Shown here in pieces: positions 9,714-17,047 of a DNA stretch of 56,917 nucleotides (position 1 is its first letter; each line of letters starts with the position of its first letter). Source of the stretch: Fibrobacter succinogenes (GTDB lineage: Bacteria; Fibrobacterota; Fibrobacteria; Fibrobacterales; Fibrobacteraceae). Position numbers and translations under genes: made by a program. Below the pieces are notes generated by a model. That model was not told the DNA's origin and ran no database searches. It saw only the letters and a program-made list of their open reading frames with translations. The stretch lies in NCBI GenBank assembly GCA_902768715.1, contig CACXMH010000015.1, positions 1-56,917 on the forward strand, read 5' to 3'.

Positions 9714-9761
9714 ATGTGTAATTAGTCATTACACATTCCACATTTCACATTGCACATTGCG
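9714..9761. repeat. Heptanucleotide array, unit CATTNCA (5 units)
   Basis: Five 7-bp units in exact register, 9727-9761: CATTACA, CATTCCA, CATTTCA, CATTGCA, CATTGCG. AATGTGTAAT at 9714-9723 is an inverted copy of the first junction, so the left end can fold into a hairpin. The array ends 9 bp from the MBOAT stop codon. Confidence 0.85.
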
Positions 9762-9770
9762 GCGAAGCCG

Positions 9771-11621
9771 CTAGAACTGGAAGTAGATGAACGGGCAGCT
9801 GTCGGCGCTCATGAACTGGTACATCACGAAGATGATGAACGCCGTGCTTGCAACCATCAGGGGGATGGGCTGCGAGGCGAACATGATGCGGTAGCGGCTC
9901 TTGAATTTTTTGGGAATCCAGTGGATGAGCATGCCGGCCACAAACACCAATATGATGTTGATGTGTTCCCAGGCGATGGTGCCCAGAGTGTCCCACTTCC
10001 AGGCGGTGCCCATTTGCTGGACCATGTTTTTGGCGGTGTTCCAGGCCACTTCGTTGGCCTCTGCCGGATCCAGGTTAGAGCCCGCGCGGAAGAAGAGTCG
10101 GGTGAAGGTGATGAACACGAAGGTGAGGCTCACGTTCCAGGCCACGTAGAGCCAGTGGAAGGTCTTGTCGCTGAACAGGCGGAAAACCAGCACGGCGTAA
10201 ATGCCCAGGAACAGCACGCCGAACCACACGGTGGTAATGGCGAAAATGGCGATGTGGGTCTGCTTGAAGGTGATGGCGCTGGCGGCGAACAGCAAGAATG
10301 CGGCGACGGCACGGAAGTTGATGCTCCGCTTGACCCAGATCTTGTTGAACACCTGGCCGAAACCATTGAGGCCACCCCAGATGATAAAGTTCCAGCTGGC
10401 TCCGTGCCACCAGCCGCCTACCACCTGTGTCGCCATGGCGTTCATGTTGGTGGTGATAAACTTGCGGGAGTCGGGCTTGACGTAGGCGTAGATGGCGATG
10501 TAGAGGAAAAACACGCCCAGGGCGACACCCACCCAGACACTGCCCGAAAGGAGAACGGCCACCAGGCTCAAGAAGCCCATCCAGAAGAAGGTGCCCACGG
10601 AAGCCCCACGGTTACCGCCCAGCGGAATGTACAGGTAGTCGCGCCACCAGCTGGAAAGGGAGATGTGCCAACGCCGCCAGAACTCTGTGGGGCTGAGCGC
10701 CTTGTAGGGGCTGTTGAAGTTCTGGGGCAGGCGGAATCCCATCAGGAGTGCTACGCCGATGGCAATGTCAGTGTAGCCCGAGAAGTCGGCATACACCTGC
10801 AGCGAATAGGCGAACAGGGCAATCAGGTTTTCAAGTCCGGTGAACAGCAGGGGCGTATCAAATACCCGGTCCACGAAGTTGGTGGCCAGGTAGTCGCTCA
10901 AGATGACCTTCTTGGCAAGGCCGTTCAGCACCCAGAAGACGGCAATGCCGAAGGTGCGGCGGGGGAGGAAATACTTTTTGTAAAGCTGCGGCACAAACTT
11001 GTCGGCACGGACGATGGGGCCTGCCACCAACTGCGGGAAGAAGGTGAGGTAGAACCCGAAATTCAAGATGTTGTCAACGGCCTTGATTTTTCCGCGGTAG
11101 ATGTCGATGCAGTAACTGATGGCCTGGAAGGTAAAGAAGGAAATGCCCACCGGCAAGATGATGGTATCTACCAGGGAATTTGTGCCGAACATCTTGTTGC
11201 TGGCCGCCGCAAAGAAATTATAGACATGCAGCTCGATGCCGGTAAAGTCCCGCAGGGCGTCCAAGAAGAAATAGGAATACTTGTAGTAGCACAGCACCAG
11301 CAGGTCGATAATGACCACGATGATCATCCAGAGTTTCTTTTTCCAGTGCTGTTCGGCCTTTTCGATCCACTTGCCGATAAAGAAGTTCGCCACCACGCAG
11401 AACACGAGAATGCACACGTAGCTTCCGCTGGTCTTGTAATAGAAGAACATGCTGGTGGCAAACAGGAAGGCGTTACGGAGCAGAATACGGTTCTTGACCA
11501 GGGTGAGGATGGCAAACACCACGGCGAAGAAGCCCCAGAAGTAGAACTGCGTAAACAGCAGGGGACTGTTCGGGTCAAACGAAAACGTGCGCGTGAGGTA
11601 TGGAATCAAATAGTCTAGCAT
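9771..11621 (-). CDS. MBOAT family O-acyltransferase (AlgI-like)
   Basis: This 616-aa polytopic protein has the hallmarks of the AlgI/DltB branch of membrane-bound O-acyltransferases: SPTEFWRRWHISLSSWWRDY followed by LYIPLGGNR, and the catalytic-His region GGWWHGASWNFIIWGGLNG. It has about a dozen hydrophobic segments and would move acetyl groups across the inner membrane for O-acetylation of an exported polysaccharide. Two SGNH-fold proteins upstream on the same strand are the expected periplasmic acceptor-side partners, as AlgJ and AlgX are for AlgI. A GIY-YIG element now fills the 385 bp between them. The substrate polysaccharide cannot be read from the sequence. Confidence 0.92.
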   Translation of the reverse strand: MLDYLIPYLTRTFSFDPNSPLLFTQFYFWGFFAVVFAILTLVKNRILLRNAFLFATSMFFYYKTSGSYVCILVFCVVANFFIGKWIEKAEQHWKKKLWMIIVVIIDLLVLCYYKYSYFFLDALRDFTGIELHVYNFFAAASNKMFGTNSLVDTIILPVGISFFTFQAISYCIDIYRGKIKAVDNILNFGFYLTFFPQLVAGPIVRADKFVPQLYKKYFLPRRTFGIAVFWVLNGLAKKVILSDYLATNFVDRVFDTPLLFTGLENLIALFAYSLQVYADFSGYTDIAIGVALLMGFRLPQNFNSPYKALSPTEFWRRWHISLSSWWRDYLYIPLGGNRGASVGTFFWMGFLSLVAVLLSGSVWVGVALGVFFLYIAIYAYVKPDSRKFITTNMNAMATQVVGGWWHGASWNFIIWGGLNGFGQVFNKIWVKRSINFRAVAAFLLFAASAITFKQTHIAIFAITTVWFGVLFLGIYAVLVFRLFSDKTFHWLYVAWNVSLTFVFITFTRLFFRAGSNLDPAEANEVAWNTAKNMVQQMGTAWKWDTLGTIAWEHINIILVFVAGMLIHWIPKKFKSRYRIMFASQPIPLMVASTAFIIFVMYQFMSADSCPFIYFQF

Positions 11622-11625
11622 AAGG

Positions 11626-11670
11626 TGTCATCCTGAGCGGAGGGCATCGCCCGTAGTCGAAGGATCTAAT
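11626..11670 (-). repeat. Repeat C, inner copy (GTCATCCTGAGC family)
   Basis: Begins TGTCATCCTGAGCGGAG and ends GTAGTCGAAGGATCTAAT. A central GGGCatcGCCC hairpin lies at 11642-11652. Its reverse complement matches the outer copy at 11954-12000 except for one base and the central hairpin, which differs in sequence but still pairs. Confidence 0.9.
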
Positions 11671-11950
11671 CCTTCATTAGGTTCCTCCATTCTGGGTTCA
11701 TTTGATTTATCAGATTATCTTTCTTTTCTCTTTTCCAACCTTTTAATTGTTTCTCTCTTGCGATAGCATCTGTTATTTCGGTATAGCGTTCAAAATAAAC
11801 AAGTTTGTTGATTTTATACTTTGATGTAAATTTTGCACCACTTCCGCTTATATGTTCAAGTACACGACGTTCAATATCGTTAGTGACCCCGATATATAAA
11901 GTGGAGTTACTTTGATTTGTCATCATATATGTGTAGTAGCTATTTGACAT
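11666..11950 (-). CDS. GIY-YIG nuclease family protein
   Basis: This 94-aa protein is a single GIY-YIG domain of the UPF0213/YhbQ type. It has YYTYMMTNQ (the GIY strand), TLYIGVTNDIERRV (the YIG strand with the catalytic Arg region), a FERYTEITDAIAREKQLKGW helix and a conserved C-terminal Asn/Trp tail. The family includes small DNA-cleaving enzymes with one active site. The start codon follows a repeat-derived AAGGA by 9 bases, and the TAG stop lies inside the other repeat copy. The gene is more AT-rich than its neighbours, consistent with separate ancestry. A role in moving the flanking repeat is inferred, not shown. Confidence 0.9.
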   Translation of the reverse strand: MSNSYYTYMMTNQSNSTLYIGVTNDIERRVLEHISGSGAKFTSKYKINKLVYFERYTEITDAIAREKQLKGWKREKKDNLINQMNPEWRNLMKD

Positions 11951-11953
11951 CTT

Positions 11954-12000
11954 ATTAGATCCTTCGGCTACGAACCTTCGGTTCTCCGCTCAGGATGACA
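11954..12000 (+). repeat. Repeat C, outer copy
   Basis: Begins ATTAGATCCTTCGGCTACG and ends CTCCGCTCAGGATGACA. The centre is GAACCttcGGTTC, a hairpin different from that of the inner copy. Read on the minus strand it provides AAGGA just upstream of the GIY-YIG start codon. Confidence 0.9.
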
Positions 12001-12006
12001 CTGTAC

Positions 12007-13773
12007 TTACCTGTTGCCTCTTTCGTCTTTCGTCTGTAGGGCCGTAGGCCCGTTCTCTCGTCTAGTTTGTGCGGGTAAATTGGCGATGTGGTCCTGATAG
12101 GCCTGGATAAGGGCCTTGTAGAACAGGTCGCCCAAAAGGTTGTAGCCGGACAGATTGAAGTGGACCTTGTCCTTTTTGGCGAGGCTCGCGTGTTCCCACT
12201 TGGCCATGGAACCTAGGCCGCCCATGATGCTGAACTTGTCCCAGACGCCCGCCTTGTGCTTGTCGGCCAGCATAAAGAAGGATTTGCGGGCCACTTCGCC
12301 GTTGCCGTGCTGCACGAACTTTTTCCGTTTGACCTTGCGGAACATGTCGTTGTTGGTCTCGAAGATGAACGCCACGTCGGGGTTCACCTTCTTGAAACGT
12401 TCAATCAGCCTGTCGTAGTCTTCCCGGAACTGCTTGTCGTTAAAGCGCTGCACGTTGGCGTCGTTGATGCCGATGGCGAAAATCACCAGGTCCGGCTTGA
12501 AGAACGCCATCTCTTTTTCGAACTGGGGGCAGACCTCTTCGAAGTAGTCGTGGACCTTCGCACCGTTGATGCCTACGTTGGTGTAGATGATTCCCGGAGA
12601 GTCGTTTTCGGAAAGGATTCCCGTGAGGGTGAACCGGGGCCGAGCGTTCTTCTTGACGGAATCGGGGACGGCGGCAGGTTCCGTGAAGCAGTGGTCGTCG
12701 GGATTGTTGGTGGGGTCCTGTTCCCCTTCTTCGTAGTTGATGCTTGCCTTCTTGGCTGCCAGTTCGGCACATCGGTCACGAGCTGTAGAATCTTTGGTCT
12801 TGGCTTCTTCGCGGGCGAGGCAGGCGGTGTCCAGCACGTCGCATTCCCCCTGGAACATGGAGTCCCGCGCAACCTCTGGTGCTGCGTTTTGCAACTGTGC
12901 GTTCTGCAGGTTCAGAACGTTGGCCGGGATTTTTGCCTTTTCTGTCTTGCCGGTGTCGTTGCCGTTTTTCTTCAAGGAATCCTTGCTCAGCGAATCCGTC
13001 TTCAGGGAATCCGCCAACCTGGCGAGGGAATCCTGCAGCAGGGAGTCGTTGATGAACTGCGCTATGGAAGCCTGTTTTAAGGAGTCCATCCAGCGGAACT
13101 GAATCTGGATGGTGTCGATGGGCCGTGGGCTTTCGAAAACGTAACTCTGGCTTACGGTGTCGTGTACGCCGTAGATGTCAGTGGAATCCACCCGCAGCAC
13201 GGGAACCACGTCATTGTTGTCGCTGTAGCCGAACAGGCGGAAACGGGTCTCTCCCCAGATGGGGGCGGAGTTGTACTTGTCCAGCATCAGGGTGATTTCG
13301 GCACGGGGGTCGCTGGTGCTGACCGCAATGCCCAGCAGGCCAAGCGGTTTAGAAATTTCGCGTTGGACGTTCTTGTTCTTGTCCCAGATGCCCTTGTAGT
13401 AGCTGGCGTAGCTGGAGGGCGTGTTGGTGCGGGCGGCGGAGTAGGGGAACACGAAGCCGCGGCCCGCCGAGGCTCCCGGGTATTCCTTGATCATGTGCTC
13501 GCGGATACGGCCCGAAATCACGTCGGCTTGCAGGTGGGATCCGCCTACGTGCATGATTCGCACCTGCCCCTTGTTCTCGAACACCAGAGTATCCATCTTC
13601 TCGAAAAACTTGGTGAAGGCCTCGTTCCCCTTGGGGAACTGGATGACGTTTATGGTGGTGTCGATAAAGTCGTACTTGGCGAGGTCAAGACTGTAACTGC
13701 CGGGGGCGATGGTCAGGTCCTTGGCGAAGGCCGAAAGGGCTGCGAGGGTGACGACGAGGAGGAAGCGGATCAT
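12007..13773 (-). CDS. SGNH/GDSL-fold periplasmic protein B (polysaccharide O-acylation)
   Basis: This 588-aa protein starts with a signal peptide (MIRFLLVVTLAALSAFA). The SGNH block I is MHVGGSHLQAD (Ser79), block III is FAIGINDAN, and the C-terminal block V is KDKVHFNLSGY with the DxxH pair. Between blocks I and III lies a ~170-residue insertion rich in Lys, Asp and Ser. Its ATG overlaps the stop of SGNH protein A by 4 bp. With A and the downstream MBOAT protein it probably acetylates, or edits acetylation of, an exported glycan. The last ~19 residues (TRRENGPTALQTKDERGNR) are encoded by a 7-bp repeat array and a hairpin at 12022-12063, and are unlikely to be ancestral. Confidence 0.85.
   Translation of the reverse strand: MIRFLLVVTLAALSAFAKDLTIAPGSYSLDLAKYDFIDTTINVIQFPKGNEAFTKFFEKMDTLVFENKGQVRIMHVGGSHLQADVISGRIREHMIKEYPGASAGRGFVFPYSAARTNTPSSYASYYKGIWDKNKNVQREISKPLGLLGIAVSTSDPRAEITLMLDKYNSAPIWGETRFRLFGYSDNNDVVPVLRVDSTDIYGVHDTVSQSYVFESPRPIDTIQIQFRWMDSLKQASIAQFINDSLLQDSLARLADSLKTDSLSKDSLKKNGNDTGKTEKAKIPANVLNLQNAQLQNAAPEVARDSMFQGECDVLDTACLAREEAKTKDSTARDRCAELAAKKASINYEEGEQDPTNNPDDHCFTEPAAVPDSVKKNARPRFTLTGILSENDSPGIIYTNVGINGAKVHDYFEEVCPQFEKEMAFFKPDLVIFAIGINDANVQRFNDKQFREDYDRLIERFKKVNPDVAFIFETNNDMFRKVKRKKFVQHGNGEVARKSFFMLADKHKAGVWDKFSIMGGLGSMAKWEHASLAKKDKVHFNLSGYNLLGDLFYKALIQAYQDHIANLPAQTRRENGPTALQTKDERGNR
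12022..12063 (-). repeat. Heptanucleotide array, unit AGACGAA, within CDS 3' end
   Basis: On the plus strand TTCGTCT occurs twice in register (12022-12035). A GGGCCgtaGGCCC hairpin (12039-12051) and a third degenerate CTCGTCT (12057-12063) follow. The same unit forms the array next to leuD at 56290-56372. Here it lies inside the coding sequence of SGNH protein B. Confidence 0.75.
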
Positions 13774-15458
13774 GGAGCGACACCTCCTGAAACTTCGGGG
13801 CGTTGCGGGGTGTCCCCGCTAGAAGGGGTAGCGGATGACGCGTCAGCGCCAGGAGCGGGGGGAAGGCTTTCCCCCTTTGTTTCGCTGGCAGAACTGTCTC
13901 GCCCTAATTCCGAATTTTCCTTCCACTGCTGCAATTCCTTCATCTTTTCGTCGTTGAGGCCGTGGCGGTCGCGGAACTTGAAGTAGTCGTAGTGCATGCG
14001 CAGTGCCGCGCAGAACAGGTCTCCCATGTAGGCGGCGCCCCTGCGGGTGAAGTGGATATGGTCGGTGAAGCCGAGAGCGGGTTCGCGGTTTGCCCACTTG
14101 ATCATGGAGCCGTTTCCGCCCATGACCCGGTGCATGTCCCAGTAGGCGGCGCCGTTTTCGAGAGCCACTTCGCGAAGGGTCTTGATGGTGAGGGGAAGGC
14201 CCGGGTAGGTTTTCCATTCGCCATCCACTTGTTTTGCCATGTCGGCGGGGCCGATGAACAGGATGTCGGCGTCGGGGTTCGCCTTCTGGATGGCCAGTAT
14301 TTGCTTGGTGATGAGTTTCTTGGTCCAATCCACGTTGCCGCTGTTGGTGCCCGGCACCAGGTTGCCGCCGTATTCCATGATGATGAGCCGGGCGTTCATG
14401 GCCTTGTATGATTCCGCCAGCAGTTGTGAATCGATGCGGTGGAAGACTGTGCCCGAAGAACCTCGCATGGCCACGTTATCGACGGCCACACCGTAGGCAC
14501 CGTCGGCGGAAATGGCGTAGATTTCGGCGCTTCCGTCCAGGTAGATTTTTGCGTTGGAGGTGGTGTCGGGGAGTTTCCAGGTATAGACGTTGAGCTTGGT
14601 GAGCCGTTCCACTTCGGGGGCGGCCGCCGTCTCGAAGGCGGTGCGCTTTTTCACCTTGAAGGTGCTGTCTTCGTTCAGGCCCACGGTGTCTGCGTAGGTG
14701 CGCTGGTAAACCAGCTTGAGCCGTAGCGACCCCCGCTTGCCGGCGAGGACCTTTACCGTAGAGTAGCCGCCTACGTGGGGGAAGGCGTTCTTGCGGTCTT
14801 CCCGCTTCTTGATACCGATGACGGCAGAACCTTCCAGGTCGGCGAACTGGGCCAGGGGGCCGTAGCGGTTGTGGTCCGCCTCTTCTTCCTTGGGACCGAA
14901 CAGTATGTAGCGCTTGAGTTCCCCTTCGTTCCAATGGCTGGTGGTCTGGGAGGGGATGGTAAGGATAGGCGGCATCATGCCCGGACCCGCGCCGCCGAAT
15001 TCGTCTTGCAGGTCTTCGCGGATGGTTGCGGAAATGCGGTCTTCTTCCAGCTGGGAGTCGCCGTAGTGGACGATATGGACCACGTTGCTGTCCAGTTCCG
15101 CGAGCTGAAGGTGCAAGAAGAAACGGTCGAACCAGGCGGGGTCATCCCCCGGCAGGTCGAAGCGGGTCTTGCCGCTCTTGAAAAAGTCCTCGTAGTACTT
15201 GAGGGAGTCGCTGTAGGCCGCGAATTCCTTCCTCTTGGTGGCTTCCATCATTTCTCGGATGGCCTCTTCGGGGTCCACGGATGTAGAGTCGGCGGTGGAG
15301 TCCTTGGGCGCCTGCTTTTCGAAGATGTCGGTGAGCTTCGGGTAGCGCAAGGTGTATTCGCCCACCTTGATGCCACCGTCAGGATAGACCACGGCGATAA
15401 CGCCGAGGACGACGAACAGGCTGATGATGGAAAGAAGGACTTTGAGGGGGGACATCAT
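13770..15458 (-). CDS. SGNH/GDSL-fold membrane-anchored protein A (polysaccharide O-acylation)
   Basis: The ATG at 15458 (MMSPLKVLLSIISLF) is preferred over one at 15506. The extra 16 residues would be translated from a TAGGNNN repeat array, and the hydrophobic anchor starts only after 15458. This gives 562 aa: one N-terminal membrane helix, then an SGNH domain with block I VHYGDSQLEED, an IIMEYGGNL block III, and C-terminal TDHIHFTRRG (DxxH). It overlaps the next SGNH gene by 4 bp and shares its architecture, which suggests an old duplication. The two plus MBOAT resemble AlgJ/AlgX with AlgI. The final ~30 residues, rich in Pro, Ser and Gly, come from repeat E (13797-13840) and adjoining hairpins. 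Confidence 0.85.
   Translation of the reverse strand: MMSPLKVLLSIISLFVVLGVIAVVYPDGGIKVGEYTLRYPKLTDIFEKQAPKDSTADSTSVDPEEAIREMMEATKRKEFAAYSDSLKYYEDFFKSGKTRFDLPGDDPAWFDRFFLHLQLAELDSNVVHIVHYGDSQLEEDRISATIREDLQDEFGGAGPGMMPPILTIPSQTTSHWNEGELKRYILFGPKEEEADHNRYGPLAQFADLEGSAVIGIKKREDRKNAFPHVGGYSTVKVLAGKRGSLRLKLVYQRTYADTVGLNEDSTFKVKKRTAFETAAAPEVERLTKLNVYTWKLPDTTSNAKIYLDGSAEIYAISADGAYGVAVDNVAMRGSSGTVFHRIDSQLLAESYKAMNARLIIMEYGGNLVPGTNSGNVDWTKKLITKQILAIQKANPDADILFIGPADMAKQVDGEWKTYPGLPLTIKTLREVALENGAAYWDMHRVMGGNGSMIKWANREPALGFTDHIHFTRRGAAYMGDLFCAALRMHYDYFKFRDRHGLNDEKMKELQQWKENSELGRDSSASETKGESLPPAPGADASSATPSSGDTPQRPEVSGGVAP
13797..13840 (+). repeat. Repeat E (GGGGCGTTGCGGGG family) inside CDS
   Basis: The first 23 bases (13797-13819, GGGGCGTTGCGGGG through CCCCGC) are identical to 22115-22137. 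The tail TAGAAGGGGTAGCGGATGAC resembles the other copies. It is translated antisense as part of the C-terminus of SGNH protein A (SGDTPQRPE). Confidence 0.85.
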
Positions 15459-15469
15459 GGGGTGGGGGA

Positions 15470-15497
15470 TAGGATTTAGGGGATAGGATCTAGGGGG
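15470..15497 (+). repeat. Heptanucleotide array, unit TAGGNNN (4 units)
   Basis: TAGGATT, TAGGGGA, TAGGATC and TAGGGGG follow one another with no spacer. The array lies 11 bp upstream of the preferred start of SGNH protein A. Confidence 0.85.
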
Positions 15498-15500
15498 GGA

Positions 15501-15530
15501 TGTCATTCCCGGCTTGACCGGGAATCTCCA
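15501..15530 (+). repeat. Palindromic repeat D (TGTCATTCCCGG...CCGGGAATC)
   Basis: TGTCATTCCCGG, loop CTTGA and CCGGGAATCTCCA form a perfect 8-bp stem. It resembles the ATTCCC-N8-GGGAAT class of dispersed repeats known from Neisseria (dRS3), and it carries the TGTCAT end shared with repeat C. Confidence 0.8.
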
Positions 15531-15533
15531 TGA

Positions 15534-15585
15534 GTCATCCGCGACCCCCTCTAGCGGGGCTTCAGACGCCAGCCCCGCAACGCCC
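15534..15585 (-). repeat. Repeat E, reverse copy
   Basis: The reverse complement begins GGGCGTTGCGGGGC and ends CGCTAGAGGGGGTCGCGGATGAC-like. It matches 13797-13840 but has a longer loop between the GGGG and CCCC arms. It ends 4 bp from the hisS stop codon. Confidence 0.75.
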
Positions 15586-15589
15586 TGGC

Positions 15590-16891
15590 TTATTCTGCTT
15601 TTTTCACCTCGGTTTTTAAGCGTTCAACGATGGCGTCTGCGTTACCCACGAACATTTCGCCGGTACGCATGTCCTTGTATTCGAACTCGCCGGCCCCTGC
15701 CTTGGAACCATCCACATAGACGACGATTGTGGCTCCCTGGTAGTTGGCCTGGTCCAACTGCTTGCCCATCTTCATGGGGGCGAGGGGGTGGGACACGACG
15801 TTTCCGCCTGCGCGGAACATCTGGGCGGTCTCGAAGACCTTTTTCATGTCGTTCGTGAAGCTTGCGATGTAAAAGTCCACGCTCTGCTTGGGGCTGGGGA
15901 GCAGCTTGTGTTCGGCCAAAAGGTCTGCCAGCACCACGTCGCCCATGCCAAAGCCCACGCCGGGGATGCGTTCGCCGCCCAGTTTTTCGGTAAGGCTGTC
16001 GTAGCGGCCGCCGCCGGCGATTGCGCGCATGGATTTTCCCTTGTCGAAGACTTCGAACACGATGCCGGTGTAGTAGGCGAGACCGCGGACAATACTCAGG
16101 TCCAGGTTCACGCAATCGCCGTAGCCCGCGGCAGCGAGCGTCTCAAACAAATCTTCGATTTCTTTGAGTGCGGCGGCCGCGTTTTCGCTTTTAACGGCAT
16201 TGCGGACCTCTTCAAGGCTCTTGCAGCTCATGAAGTCGTCCAGCTGCTTGATCTGCGTTTCGGAGAGGCCTGCTTCGGTGAGAGCCTTGGCAAACGCCTC
16301 GGGCCCGATTTTCAGGCGGCGGTCCAGCACCGGGTAAACAAGGGCCGGGTTCGGCGCACCGATTTCTTCCAGGTAGGTGGCCAAGAGCTTGCGGCTGGAA
16401 ACGCCAATGGCAAATTCACTGTCCTTCAGGCCGAACTTGCGGAGCATGGTGGCGATGGCGGCCATCAGGTCGGCTTCGGCGTAGATGCTTTCGGTGCCGA
16501 TAATGTCCATGTTCAGCTGGAAGAATTCCCGGAGGCGGCCCTTCTGTGCCTTTTCGTAACGGAAAAGCCGGGGCATGCTGAACCATTTAAAAGGTTTCTT
16601 CAGTTCCCTTGCCTTCTGGATGACCAGGCGGGCAAGGGTCGGAGTCATTTCGGGGCGGAGCGCGATTTCGCGGTCGCCCTTGTCCTTGAAGTTGTAAAGC
16701 TGGCTTACGATTTCTTCGCCGGACTTGCCCGTATAAAGCTCCAGATGCTCGAACATGGGGCCTTCGTATTCTTCGTAGGCGAAACTTTCGGCGGTGCTGC
16801 GCCAAGTGTCAAAGATGTAGTTCTGGATGCGCTGCGCTTCCGGGTAAAAATCGCGGGTGCCCTTGGGCAACTGAGGGATAGAAATGCTCAT
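15590..16891 (-). CDS. hisS: Histidine--tRNA ligase
   Basis: This 433-aa class II synthetase charges tRNA-His. Motifs seen are PKGTRDFYP at the N-terminus, ALRPEMTPTLARL (motif 2 start), FRYEKAQKGRLREFFQLNMD with the HisRS-typical GRxREF, the histidine-binding LAYYTGIVFEVF region, and motif 3 GGGRYDSL followed by GVGFGMGD. A C-terminal anticodon-binding domain carries MKMGKQLDQANYQGA. The length is normal for the family. Stop and start lie between the repeat cluster at 15534 and the divergent promoter region upstream of the beta-helix enzyme. Confidence 0.97.
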   Translation of the reverse strand: MSISIPQLPKGTRDFYPEAQRIQNYIFDTWRSTAESFAYEEYEGPMFEHLELYTGKSGEEIVSQLYNFKDKGDREIALRPEMTPTLARLVIQKARELKKPFKWFSMPRLFRYEKAQKGRLREFFQLNMDIIGTESIYAEADLMAAIATMLRKFGLKDSEFAIGVSSRKLLATYLEEIGAPNPALVYPVLDRRLKIGPEAFAKALTEAGLSETQIKQLDDFMSCKSLEEVRNAVKSENAAAALKEIEDLFETLAAAGYGDCVNLDLSIVRGLAYYTGIVFEVFDKGKSMRAIAGGGRYDSLTEKLGGERIPGVGFGMGDVVLADLLAEHKLLPSPKQSVDFYIASFTNDMKKVFETAQMFRAGGNVVSHPLAPMKMGKQLDQANYQGATIVVYVDGSKAGAGEFEYKDMRTGEMFVGNADAIVERLKTEVKKAE

Positions 16892-16978
16892 AGTGGGCGA
16901 AAATTTAGAAAAATGGGCGTTTTGCGGGCAAAAATGGGTTGTGAAAGTCCGTTGAAAAAGGGGCGTTTTACATTTTTT

Positions 16979-17008
16979 TTGTAATTAAACGTGCTTTTCC
17001 GTTATAAA
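16979..17008 (+). promoter_or_regulatory. Candidate promoter of the beta-helix enzyme gene
   Basis: TTGTAA at 16979-16984 and TATAAA at 17003-17008 are 18 bp apart. A strong GGGAGGTG Shine-Dalgarno (17037-17044) follows before the ATG at 17048. The assignment is by consensus only. Confidence 0.45.
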
Positions 17009-17047
17009 AAGAATATATTACTGACGGGGAGTATTTGGGAGGTGTCT

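Larger units (their letters stand above)
11626..12001 (-). mobile_element. Putative GIY-YIG inverted-repeat element
   Basis: One GIY-YIG gene is enclosed by inverted copies of a hairpin repeat (11626-11670 and 11954-12000). The unit begins 4 bp from the MBOAT start codon and ends 5 bp from the upstream gene's stop codon, so it fills the intergenic space between two genes of one apparent operon. The outer copy supplies an AAGGA 9 bases before the GIY-YIG ATG, and the inner copy supplies its stop codon. Solo copies of the repeat lie near 22164, 49305 and 55530. No target-site duplication is obvious. Mobility is inferred. Confidence 0.55.

Noticed and set aside
9750..11618. Long plus-strand reading frame of 622 codons opposite the MBOAT gene
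   Set aside because: It is the antisense of MBOAT, is full of His/Glu/Asp with no motifs, and exists because of codon bias on the other strand.
11626..12001. Classical insertion sequence
   Set aside because: There is no DDE or tyrosine transposase and no visible target duplication; only a GIY-YIG gene is enclosed.
15788..16984. 398-codon plus-strand frame opposite hisS
   Set aside because: Antisense shadow of hisS with no family motif or ribosome site.
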